DNA from: CAZDQL01 sp964507325 | Lineage (GTDB): Bacteria > Planctomycetota > UBA1135 > GCA-002686595 | Direction of reading: 5' to 3' | NCBI GenBank assembly: GCA_964507325.1 | Contig: CAZDQL010000026.1 | Span: 1-64,000 of the forward strand | DNA length: 64,000 nt | Part shown: positions 40,217-48,695 of the stretch, piece after piece | Layout: every line of letters starts with the position of its first letter | How positions within the stretch are numbered: the stretch's first letter is position 1 | The notes under the pieces: generated by a model | What the model saw: the letters and a program-made list of their open reading frames with translations, nothing else | The model's database searches: none | What the model was told of the DNA's origin: nothing | Program-made: the position numbers and the translations under genes

Positions 40217-42535
40217 ATGAACTCCCGTGACTCGATCCTCGTCGCGCTGCCCGCGCTGCTCGTGGGACTCGGTGTCGGCTACTACTTTGCCTCGCCTCTC
40301 GGCTCGCCGACATCGGTGGATGCCTCGTCGCGGATCTCCTCGTCCCACCAGGAGGGCTCCACTCCGCCGAGATCGGAGCTCGTCGCGCCTGGCGAGGCGC
40401 AACGTTCCGCGGCTCGGGGCAAGACCTCGACCGCGCCGATGGTGGTTACCGAAGGGGAGCTCCAGCGGACTCTGGAGAGGATTCGCGAGCCGGAGGTCGT
40501 GCGGGCAGAGGGGGAGGGGACGATCACGGGGTCGGTCATCGATGCTACGGGGGAGCCCCTCCCGGGAGTGGTCGTCGTCGCCCACAGCCAGTCGATGACG
40601 GACTCACTCAATCCGACCAGCGTGGGCACGGCTCCGCCGGTGGATCGAGGTCTCAATGACTACCTGCACGAGAAGGCGCAAGACTGGGCTGCTTCGCGGG
40701 GCCAGCGTCGGCGTGTGCTCACGGACGAGGCGGGCCGGTTCGAGCTGAGCGGGCTGGCGGACGAGACGTTCTACCGTCTCGAGGCCTATCTCGAAGACCA
40801 CGTCCTGAAGCCGCGCAGCTCCTCCACTCACGTCTCTCCTGGTCAGGAGGTCGTCTTCCAAGCGTTGGCCATCTACGAAGTCCCCGTGGAGCTTCGGTAC
40901 GCGGACGGCGGGGTGCCGGCCAGGGGAATGGTTGGTGTGACCAATCGCACGGAGCTGCTCTACGCCTGGTCGCCCGGGGCCCCCACCCTGCGACTCATCT
41001 CGGGGCGCGTTCGAGTGAGGGGCTACGCAGGCGTCCGGCACCTGGCGGGACGCTACCAGGGCACCGACTCGACCCACACGTCCGAGGAGGTCAGCGTGGA
41101 TGTCGCTCAACAAGCGGGAGTGCCGCTGCGCCTCATCCTGGAGCCCCGCAACGGCATTCGAGGAAGGGTCGTCGAAGACTCCACGTCTACCGGGCGCACG
41201 CCGCTCGTGAGGCTCCTGCAAGTCGAGGCCGGTGAAGAGCTCGACGAGAAGGCCCTCGTTGGGGCGGACCGAGCCTGTTCACCCCGAGGTGGCCGCTTCC
41301 ACTTCATGGATCTCACGCCGGGCACCTATGCCGTCGGCTTGGTCGAATGGGGCGGCTCCCTGCTCGCGCACGAGATCGTCGCCGTCGGGGGGGGGGTGGT
41401 CGAAGTGGATCTCGTCCTACCCAATCTCGATCCCGAGGACCATCTCGTCGTACGCGCCTTCAATCCGCAGGGAAACGCGGTCTGGGACCTCGAATTCCTA
41501 TTGCAGTCCGAGACGCTGGATCACTCCCGTGCCACGAGAATGGACGGCCGTCGAGACCGGGATGGCTCTTGGTGGTTGAGGCCCGACGCGGCCTATTTCG
41601 CGCCCTGGCCCGCGAGAGCCGAGTACACGCTCACCGTGACACACTCCCACTACGGGAGCCAGACCTTCCTTCTCGAGGAGGGGCAGTGCGAAGTCCCGGT
41701 TCACTTCGAAGAGCCCGCGTCCCTGGTGGTGGTCGTCGTCGGCTACTCCGGCAGCGGATACGAGGATCGATTGCAGGTCCAGCTCTCCCGTGCGGGAGAC
41801 CCCGACGCCAAATGGCCGGATTGGCATCGCGGCTGGCGGAGCAGGCCAGGGACCGGGCAAGTCGGAAGGGACGGGACAGCGCGCGTCGACGGTGTCGCCC
41901 CGGGGACATGGTTGCTTCATCTCGTATTGAAGGTCGGGGAGCGAAACGCCCAGGTGATCCAAGCACTCGAGGTTCGATTGGGCGCGGGGGAGAGGACCGT
42001 CTCGGTCAGTCTGCCTTCGCTCTACGATCTGGTCGTGAGCGCCCCGGGGTTGGAGGAAGACAGCCGCCTGTACCTGAGGCCGGCCTCCGACTGGGAGCAG
42101 AACGACAGCATTCAAGTCAATCGCGACGGGAGGTTCGACTCTGAAGGTCAAGCGGTGTTCCGCGACCTCCCCGCCGGCAAGTACAGACTTCGCACCGGGG
42201 ACATGCGCGAGTACGCCGAGGTGACGGTCCCGTGCGGAGAGTTCCTGCTCGACACTCGGAAGCCGGACTGCATGCGCGTCGCCATCGGGGACAGGGAGAG
42301 CGCGCTCTACCAGGCGGGGCTGCGGGGCGGAGACCTGATCATCGGGGTGGATGGCGTGGAGTACACCAACGAACAGAGCTTCTGGGGATCGTTCCGCGGA
42401 AACGGACAAGACGATGTGAACCTGCTCGTCCTGCGCGGCGACGAACGCCTCGAGATCGCGATGAAGCCAGTGCCCCCGGCGGGCGATTGGTGGGAGCGGC
42501 TCGGCGGTATGTTGACGCCGACGACGCGACCGTGA
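40217..42535 (+). CDS. Membrane-anchored carboxypeptidase-regulatory-like/PDZ protein
   Basis: A 772-residue protein. One N-terminal helix (ILVALPALLVGLGVGYYFA) is a signal anchor. A low-complexity stretch precedes a CarboxypepD_reg-like beta-sandwich (TITGSVIDATGEPLPGVVVV). Several similar sandwiches follow, and the C-terminus holds a PDZ-like unit (AGLRGGDLIIGVDGVEYTN). No enzyme motif is visible. A periplasmic scaffold or substrate sensor is likely. The 131 bases upstream contain no clear element. Confidence 0.75.
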   Translation: MNSRDSILVALPALLVGLGVGYYFASPLGSPTSVDASSRISSSHQEGSTPPRSELVAPGEAQRSAARGKTSTAPMVVTEGELQRTLERIREPEVVRAEGEGTITGSVIDATGEPLPGVVVVAHSQSMTDSLNPTSVGTAPPVDRGLNDYLHEKAQDWAASRGQRRRVLTDEAGRFELSGLADETFYRLEAYLEDHVLKPRSSSTHVSPGQEVVFQALAIYEVPVELRYADGGVPARGMVGVTNRTELLYAWSPGAPTLRLISGRVRVRGYAGVRHLAGRYQGTDSTHTSEEVSVDVAQQAGVPLRLILEPRNGIRGRVVEDSTSTGRTPLVRLLQVEAGEELDEKALVGADRACSPRGGRFHFMDLTPGTYAVGLVEWGGSLLAHEIVAVGGGVVEVDLVLPNLDPEDHLVVRAFNPQGNAVWDLEFLLQSETLDHSRATRMDGRRDRDGSWWLRPDAAYFAPWPARAEYTLTVTHSHYGSQTFLLEEGQCEVPVHFEEPASLVVVVVGYSGSGYEDRLQVQLSRAGDPDAKWPDWHRGWRSRPGTGQVGRDGTARVDGVAPGTWLLHLVLKVGERNAQVIQALEVRLGAGERTVSVSLPSLYDLVVSAPGLEEDSRLYLRPASDWEQNDSIQVNRDGRFDSEGQAVFRDLPAGKYRLRTGDMREYAEVTVPCGEFLLDTRKPDCMRVAIGDRESALYQAGLRGGDLIIGVDGVEYTNEQSFWGSFRGNGQDDVNLLVLRGDERLEIAMKPVPPAGDWWERLGGMLTPTTRP

Positions 42536-42651
42536 GCGAGCTGGCGCCACTACGAACCGCTCTGCGGTTGTCAGCGGACGCCCCATGCCCCAGGATGGCC
42601 TGAGCGCCCCAGGCGACCGGCGAATCCACCCCTTTGAGAAGCGAGGCTCCA

Positions 42652-43596
42652 TTGACACGTGTCGCCACCCTCCTGCACGCGGTCGGCTGGCTCGGGCCAG
42701 GCCTGCTTCTGCTCCTGACCGCCTGCTCTCGGGAGGAGCAGGTGATACGCGTGGATCTCTCCGTGCGCGAGCCGATCCGGCTGCAGAGCGAGCTCGACAC
42801 GATCACCTACGCGTACCTGCCGCAGTACTCCCACACCGTCTCGTACCAACGCCACCACCTCTTGATCGACTACCTCTGCGCCGAGACGGGGCTGAGGATC
42901 CGACAGGTGTTCCCGGAGGACTTCGACCAGCACATGCGGATGGTCGGGCGCGGCGAGATCGACATCTCCTTCTCCAACCCGTTCATCTACACCAAGCTCG
43001 CACACCGCTACGGGGCAGAGGCCTTCGCACGCATCGTGGAGACTGGCGAGCAGGACAAGTTCAGGGGCCAAATCATCTGCCGAGCGGACGACTCGTCGAT
43101 TCGGGCCCTGGCGGACTGCAAGGGGAAGCGCTGGATCGCCGTCGATCCGACCTCCGCGGGGGGCTATCTGTACCCGCTCGGCCACTTCATCGAGAACGGC
43201 CTCGGCAGCGACGACTTCGCCGAGATCGCCTTCGCGGCGGGAGGAGGCGGCAAGCAGGAGAAGGTCGTGCTGGGGGTGCTCTCCGGCAGGTACGACGTCG
43301 GGACGATCCGGGAGGGCACCCTGGGTGTGGTGGCGAACACCGTCGACCTGTCCCGGATTCGGGTGCTGGCCAATACGGCCTGGTACCCGGGCTGGGTGTA
43401 CGCGGCCCGAGCTGGACTGGAATCCGAGACGATCGATGCCATCGAGGAGGCCCTGCGCCAGCTCGACAGGGACGACCCGCGGCACAGCCCCATCCTCGTG
43501 GCGGCGAGGTTCGTCGAGGTCATCGACTCCACCGACGCGGACTTCGAGGCCATCCGCCGCTTGGCGGAGAAGGTCGGAACCCCTCTCGATCAATGA
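42652..43596 (+). CDS. PhnD-like periplasmic binding lipoprotein
   Basis: A ~314-residue phosphate/phosphonate-type substrate-binding protein. The signal peptide LLLLLTACS contains a lipobox Cys. The body has DYLCAETGLRIRQVF, VGRGEIDISFSNPFIYTKLAHRYG and TSAGGYLYPLGHFIENG, which are PhnD family hallmarks. I prefer a TTG start at 42652 with GAGG five bases upstream; an in-frame TTG at 42634 is an alternative. It precedes a histidine kinase and response regulator by short gaps, suggesting it is a ligand sensor rather than a transporter part. No permease gene is nearby. Confidence 0.88.
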   Translation: MTRVATLLHAVGWLGPGLLLLLTACSREEQVIRVDLSVREPIRLQSELDTITYAYLPQYSHTVSYQRHHLLIDYLCAETGLRIRQVFPEDFDQHMRMVGRGEIDISFSNPFIYTKLAHRYGAEAFARIVETGEQDKFRGQIICRADDSSIRALADCKGKRWIAVDPTSAGGYLYPLGHFIENGLGSDDFAEIAFAAGGGGKQEKVVLGVLSGRYDVGTIREGTLGVVANTVDLSRIRVLANTAWYPGWVYAARAGLESETIDAIEEALRQLDRDDPRHSPILVAARFVEVIDSTDADFEAIRRLAEKVGTPLDQ

Positions 43597-43627
43597 GGAC
43601 CCGCGCAGGCCTACGGCGGACATCCCG

Positions 43628-45649
43628 ATGAAGCTCGGAATCCAGAGCAAGTTCTACCTCGGGACGCTGTCTCTGCTCTTGATACTCGGGACCGCGATCT
43701 TCGTGGTGGTCAGCCGCATCACCACCGACGCTTTGCTGCACGAGAACCGCCACCGGGGCCTGACGATCGGCACCAACCTGTCGGCGCGGTTGGTCGAGCC
43801 GATCCTCGTCATGGACTTCCTGGCGATGACGACCCTGGTGGACGGGACTCTGAACGCCAGTGAGGACGTCTCCTACATCTTCGTCCTCGACATCCGCGGC
43901 GAGCCACTGACGCACACGTTCATGGGCGGCTTCCCCGTCGAGCTGCTGGGGGTCAACTCCGTCCCCGAGGGTGAGCCCCACCACGTCCAGACGCTCGATA
44001 CCGGCGGTCAGCTGGTGTACGACTTCGCCGTTCCCATTCGAATCGGAGAAGGCTCCTTCGGGACCGTGCGCTTGGGCTTGACCAGAGCGCCGCTCCTGAA
44101 GGCGATCCGCCAGCTGCAGTGGAGTTCAGCGACTCTGACCGGCCTGGTGATCCTCGCCGCCGGCTTCGTCGCGGCTTGGATGGGGCGCTCCGTGACACGC
44201 CGTATCCGCATCCTGCACGAATCCACTCAAGAGGTGGTGCGCGGCAATCTGGAGGTCAACGCGGCCAACCCTCCACGGCACAACTGCTGGGAGATCATGC
44301 AGTGCGGGAACGAGGACTGCGTGGCCTATGGCAACACCGGCCACCGCTGCTGGTATCTCGCCGGCACCCTGTGCCCCGATTGCGTCGAAGGGGAATACGC
44401 CAAGAAGATCACCACCTGCATGGAGTGCCCGGTCTACCGCCGCTGCGTCGGAGACGAGATCCAGAGCTTCGCAGAGAGCTTCGACGCCATGACGCATTCG
44501 CTCAGCACCCACATCTCCGACCTGGAGTCAGCTCGCCTCACGCTGGCGGAGCAGCGGCAGTTCCTGCGCACGATCCTGGATGCCACGCCGGACATCGTCT
44601 CACTCCAGGACCGCGACCTGACCTACGTCGCAGCCAACCGGGCCTTCTGCTCCCGGATGGGCTGCGAAGAAGAGGACGTCATCGGCCGCAGGAGCCGCGA
44701 CCTCTTCGAGCCCCAGCGGGCAGGGGTCTTCGAGGCCGAGGATCGCGCGGTCGTGACGACCGGCCAACCGCTCATCAAGGAGAGCGCCGTCAAGGGAGAT
44801 TCCGGCGAGGAATGGCTGCACGTGATGAAGTTGCCGGTCCGCGATGCGGATGGCGAGATCGTGGGGCTCCTGGAGAGCTGTCGCGACATCACCGAGTTGA
44901 AGAAGGTGCAGGAGCAGCTCCACCAAGCCCAGAAGATGGAGACGGTTGGGCGGCTGACGGCAGGCATCGCGCACGAGATCAACACTCCCCTCAGCATCAT
45001 CCTCGGGCATTCGCAGTTGCTCTTGGAGGATTGGGAAGCAGGCGGGCAAGTTCGCGACGACCTGCAGGTGATCGTCAAGCAGACCAAGATCTGTCGCAAG
45101 ATCCTCTCCGACCTCCTGGGATTCTCGCGGCATACCGAGAGCGTGGTCTCGCGGGTGGACATCAACCAGTCCATCGGTGACGTGGTGGCGGTCGTCGAAC
45201 ACACCTTCCAGCTCGACAACGTGGCCATCGTCACCGAGCTCGATCCCGAGTTGCCCACCGTTCTGGGCGATCAGGAGAAGATCAGCCAGGTGCTGGCGAA
45301 CCTGCTCGCCAACGCCCACGACGCCATCGGCGCCGACGGGGCGATCTACGTCCGCAGTTACCGCCAGCGAGACGGAGATGGGCTCGTGATCGAGGTCGCC
45401 GACACCGGGGGCGGCATTGCGAAGGGGAACCTAGAACACGTCTTCGACCCGTTCTTCACCACCAAACCGGTGGGGCAGGGAACGGGTCTTGGGCTATCGG
45501 TCACGTTCGGTATCGTGAAGGAGCACGGCGGGACGATCGAGGTCGAGAGCCCTCCCGTCTCCGTCAGGCTTCCGGAGGCGCTCCCGGGCCAGGGAACGCT
45601 GTTCGTGATCCGTCTACCCGCGACGGGGATCAGCACCACCAAGGAATAG
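43628..45649 (+). CDS. Sensor histidine kinase with two-CW Cys-rich and PAS domains
   Basis: A 673-residue membrane kinase. Helices at ~8-30 and ~155-178 flank a periplasmic sensor. A HAMP region follows. A Cys-rich segment (residues ~219-276) has CWEIMQCGNEDC, CWYLAGTLC and CMECPVYRRC, like two-CW domains that may bind a metal or heme. A PAS domain (TPDIVSLQDRDLTYVAANRAF) precedes the HisKA box GIAHEINTPLS and HATPase boxes (NLLANAHDA, DTGGGI, GTGLGLS). The adjacent PhnD-like lipoprotein may present ligand to its periplasmic domain, and the response regulator that follows is its partner. Confidence 0.9.
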   Translation: MKLGIQSKFYLGTLSLLLILGTAIFVVVSRITTDALLHENRHRGLTIGTNLSARLVEPILVMDFLAMTTLVDGTLNASEDVSYIFVLDIRGEPLTHTFMGGFPVELLGVNSVPEGEPHHVQTLDTGGQLVYDFAVPIRIGEGSFGTVRLGLTRAPLLKAIRQLQWSSATLTGLVILAAGFVAAWMGRSVTRRIRILHESTQEVVRGNLEVNAANPPRHNCWEIMQCGNEDCVAYGNTGHRCWYLAGTLCPDCVEGEYAKKITTCMECPVYRRCVGDEIQSFAESFDAMTHSLSTHISDLESARLTLAEQRQFLRTILDATPDIVSLQDRDLTYVAANRAFCSRMGCEEEDVIGRRSRDLFEPQRAGVFEAEDRAVVTTGQPLIKESAVKGDSGEEWLHVMKLPVRDADGEIVGLLESCRDITELKKVQEQLHQAQKMETVGRLTAGIAHEINTPLSIILGHSQLLLEDWEAGGQVRDDLQVIVKQTKICRKILSDLLGFSRHTESVVSRVDINQSIGDVVAVVEHTFQLDNVAIVTELDPELPTVLGDQEKISQVLANLLANAHDAIGADGAIYVRSYRQRDGDGLVIEVADTGGGIAKGNLEHVFDPFFTTKPVGQGTGLGLSVTFGIVKEHGGTIEVESPPVSVRLPEALPGQGTLFVIRLPATGISTTKE

Positions 45650-45654
45650 ATGCG

Positions 45655-46017
45655 ATGGCGGAGATTCTGGTACTGGATGACGTCCTGGACGCGGCCAACC
45701 TGATCAAACGCATTCTCGAGCGCCAGGGCCACAACGCGACTGCATTCACGGAGGAAGAGGACGCGCTGCAGTATGCGCGCACGAACAGCGTGGACCTCGC
45801 GGTCCTCGACATCAAGCTGAAGAAGATGAGCGGGGTCGAGGTCCTCGCCGAGCTGAAGAGGATCGATCCCTCGATCCGCGCCATCATGCTGACGGGCTAT
45901 CCGACGATGGAGACGGCGCGAGAGTCGCTGAAGCTCGGAGCGAACGAGTACTGCGTCAAGCCCATCGACAAGGACGAGTTGGAGGAGAAGGTCGCTGAGG
46001 TGCTCGCCGGGGAGTGA
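45655..46017 (+). CDS. Response regulator, single receiver domain
   Basis: A 120-residue receiver domain with phosphoacceptor D52 in LAVLDIK, acidic residues D8/D9, T80 and K102 in place. No output domain. It starts 5 bases after the kinase gene, so it is its phosphorylation partner and must act on another protein, possibly a further regulator outside this window. Confidence 0.93.
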   Translation: MAEILVLDDVLDAANLIKRILERQGHNATAFTEEEDALQYARTNSVDLAVLDIKLKKMSGVEVLAELKRIDPSIRAIMLTGYPTMETARESLKLGANEYCVKPIDKDELEEKVAEVLAGE

Positions 46018-46062
46018 GGGCGGGGGTCACCCAGGTCGATCGACAGTCGCCCAGCGCCGGCC

Positions 46063-48630
46063 CTAGGAATCCAGCTCGACGGAGGAGAAGTGGTAACGGC
46101 CGTTCAGGAAGTCCTCCACGAACGGTCCCACCTGGCTTTCCTCCTTCAGGTACATGTCCATCAGGCGCGCCGCGCCCATCAATCGTGCGAGCTGATCGAC
46201 GAGCTCGAGGATCTCGGTCTGGGGGGCCTCCTGCACCTGGGCGTCGACGAGGTCGCCCTTCTGGTCGATCTCGAAGCCCATGCTCTCCAAGATCCGACAG
46301 AGGAATTCAGCTCGTAGAGCGCGGCCGTGCGCCTCCGCACCGCCGCCGGCGAAACGGAAGAGAATGTGGTTCTCGCCGGGACGGTCCCCGCTCAGCGCAT
46401 CGAGGATGATGAAGTGATAACCGAACTTCAGATTGAGATTGAGGTACTCCTCGGAGATCACGGCATAGCTGGCTAGCCTCGCGGACTCGGCACCGACGAT
46501 GCCGCCGCTCATGACGACGCGGTCGTACTCGGCCCAATCGTGGTGGGTGAACGACGACCACCGGATCCCCGGATGGTTGAGGCCGGAGACCACCGCCTGG
46601 AGCGGCCGACTGCGGACGTCAGCCAGCTCGATCTCCCTGTTACGGCTCGCCTCGGCCGCCACCCCGCCGCCGACGTCGAGCAGGTAGAGCGGCATCGGGA
46701 TCGACCAGGCGAGCTTGCGCACGCCCAGCTTGCGACCCGCCCGCTGGCTGCTGATGGTGAACATCTCGCGCACCGCGGTCTCGTGCGCGAAGCGGATGAT
46801 GTCGTGCAGGGAGCGGCACGCGCTTGGGGCGAAATCTCCGCGCTCCGGATCGATCAACTTGAGGGGCGACACGAAGCGGAGCACGTGCTCCAACTTGCGA
46901 GTGAAGGTGCGTTCCGTGGGGGCCTCCCGGGTGGGAGCGAACTCGTCCAGAATGGGCGCGGCCATTCCCTCGTAGACACAGCGCCCGTCGGCGTGCACGG
47001 TGACTTCGCGGCCGGACTCCAGTCGGCTGGTCGCGGAGCCGGTACCCACCAGAACGGGGACCCCGAATTCCCGCGCGACGGAGGCGAAGTGGCCCGCCGG
47101 GCTGCCCGCGTCCGTGACCACTGCGCTGAGCTTGCCCATCACGCGCACGTAGCGCGGAGAGGCATTGCGAGCCACCAGCACCGAGCCCTCGGTGATGCGA
47201 TCGAGGTCAGCGACCCGCCTGACCGTGACGATCGTCCCAGCGCCGGCGCCCGCGGAGGCGGTGTCGCCCCCTTCCAAGAGCACGCGGTTGGGCACCCCTT
47301 CGTCGCGATGCTCGGGGCGGGGCGCGTCGGGAGAGCCCGTGCTCAAGGGGCGCGTCTGCAAGAGGTGCAGGCGGCCGTCTGCGCTGCGGCACCACTCGAT
47401 GTCCTGCGCCTCACCGGCGTTCTCCTCCAATTGAAGGCCCCAATTGGCGAGGGTGAGCACGTCCGCGTCGCTCAGGCAAGCCTGGGTGCATTGCTCGGCA
47501 GGGACATCCTCCAAGGCTGTCTCGGCATCGGCGGCGAAGACCATGCGCTTCTTCTTCACGCCGATTCTCCGCTCGAGAATCCCCGCAGGCCCGCCCCTGC
47601 GCACCTTGAACAGGTCCGGCGAGACCTCTCCCTGCACCAGCGTTTCACCCAGGCCCCAGGTCGCGTGGACCTCGATCACGTCCGACTCGGTAGGGGCCAC
47701 ACCACACGTGTAGACGACGCCGCTCGCCATGGCGTCGATCATCTCCAGGATCAACACCGCCATCGGCGCATCCATGTCGGTGATCCCGTGGTGAATGCGG
47801 TAGTAGAGAGCTTCGGGCGAGTACTTGCTGGCGAGGACCTGCTTGTACGCGTGCGCAATCCGATCGCGGGTCACGTTCAAGACGGTCTCGTACTGGCCCG
47901 CGAAGGACGCCTGGCTGTCTTCTCCTACCGCGCTGCTGCGCACCGCGACCGTGGGGGTCGGGCGCCCGTCTCCGAAGCAGGTCTGGAAGGCCCGGCCGAG
48001 GGCCTTCTCCACATCGGGAGGCACGTCCGCCTCTTGGATGAGACGCACCAAGCGCGTGGAGACCTCGTTCAGGGCTGCGGCGTCGTCGGGATCGAGCCTC
48101 GCGAGCTCCTCCTGGATCGCCTGATGCAGAGCGTTGAACTCGAGGAAGTAGTAGAACGCGCTGGTGGTGATGACGAAGCCCGTGGGCACGGGCAGGCCGG
48201 AGGAGCGGCCCAGGGCTGCGAGGTGGGCTGCCTTGCCCCCCACGGAGGGAACGGCTTCCGCCGAAACCTCCGACAGCAACCGGACGAAGGGTGGGGAGAA
48301 GTCGTACTCCGCGCCGAAGAGCACGAAGCGGACGTAGAAGTCGAACTTGCGGTAGTAGTCCTCGAGGTCGAGGTGGCGGGTGGGCGCCATCTTGCGCAGG
48401 TTCGCCACGATCTCCCGTACCGCCTGCGAGAGCTCGCTGTAGAGACGAGCGACCTTCGAGATGTCCGCCAATGCGCCGCCGTGGCGGATCTCCTCCAGCT
48501 CGGCGAGCCGCTCGTGGGCGCGCTTGTCGTGCTCCAGCAAGACCTTGAAGGCCTCGTACTTCTCCCGCAGCAACGTCCCCGGGGCGAAGATCTGGTAGGT
48601 CCAGTGACGGAAGAGGCTCTTCAGGAACAT
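46063..48630 (-). CDS. PEP/pyruvate-binding domain protein with unusual C-terminal domain
   Basis: An 855-residue protein. Residues ~130-450 form a PPDK/PpsA-type nucleotide and pyruvate-binding domain (SVGGKAAHLAALGRSSGLPVPTGFVIT, TVAVRSSAVGEDSQASFAGQYE). Residues ~520-600 hold the mobile phospho-His domain with GSPAGHFASVAREFGVPVLVG. The TIM-barrel PEP-forming domain is replaced by ~250 residues of unknown type (EYDRVVMSGGIVGAESARL). The N-terminal ~120 residues are also extra. It may transfer phosphate from ATP or PEP to an unknown acceptor. I chose the ATG at 48630. It is convergent with the sensor operon. Confidence 0.85.
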   Translation of the reverse strand: MFLKSLFRHWTYQIFAPGTLLREKYEAFKVLLEHDKRAHERLAELEEIRHGGALADISKVARLYSELSQAVREIVANLRKMAPTRHLDLEDYYRKFDFYVRFVLFGAEYDFSPPFVRLLSEVSAEAVPSVGGKAAHLAALGRSSGLPVPTGFVITTSAFYYFLEFNALHQAIQEELARLDPDDAAALNEVSTRLVRLIQEADVPPDVEKALGRAFQTCFGDGRPTPTVAVRSSAVGEDSQASFAGQYETVLNVTRDRIAHAYKQVLASKYSPEALYYRIHHGITDMDAPMAVLILEMIDAMASGVVYTCGVAPTESDVIEVHATWGLGETLVQGEVSPDLFKVRRGGPAGILERRIGVKKKRMVFAADAETALEDVPAEQCTQACLSDADVLTLANWGLQLEENAGEAQDIEWCRSADGRLHLLQTRPLSTGSPDAPRPEHRDEGVPNRVLLEGGDTASAGAGAGTIVTVRRVADLDRITEGSVLVARNASPRYVRVMGKLSAVVTDAGSPAGHFASVAREFGVPVLVGTGSATSRLESGREVTVHADGRCVYEGMAAPILDEFAPTREAPTERTFTRKLEHVLRFVSPLKLIDPERGDFAPSACRSLHDIIRFAHETAVREMFTISSQRAGRKLGVRKLAWSIPMPLYLLDVGGGVAAEASRNREIELADVRSRPLQAVVSGLNHPGIRWSSFTHHDWAEYDRVVMSGGIVGAESARLASYAVISEEYLNLNLKFGYHFIILDALSGDRPGENHILFRFAGGGAEAHGRALRAEFLCRILESMGFEIDQKGDLVDAQVQEAPQTEILELVDQLARLMGAARLMDMYLKEESQVGPFVEDFLNGRYHFSSVELDS

Positions 48631-48695
48631 CGTCTGGATCCACCTCGCCAGTGGCGATGTATGAGCGCCGATGATACCAGAGGCACCAGCCCCCC

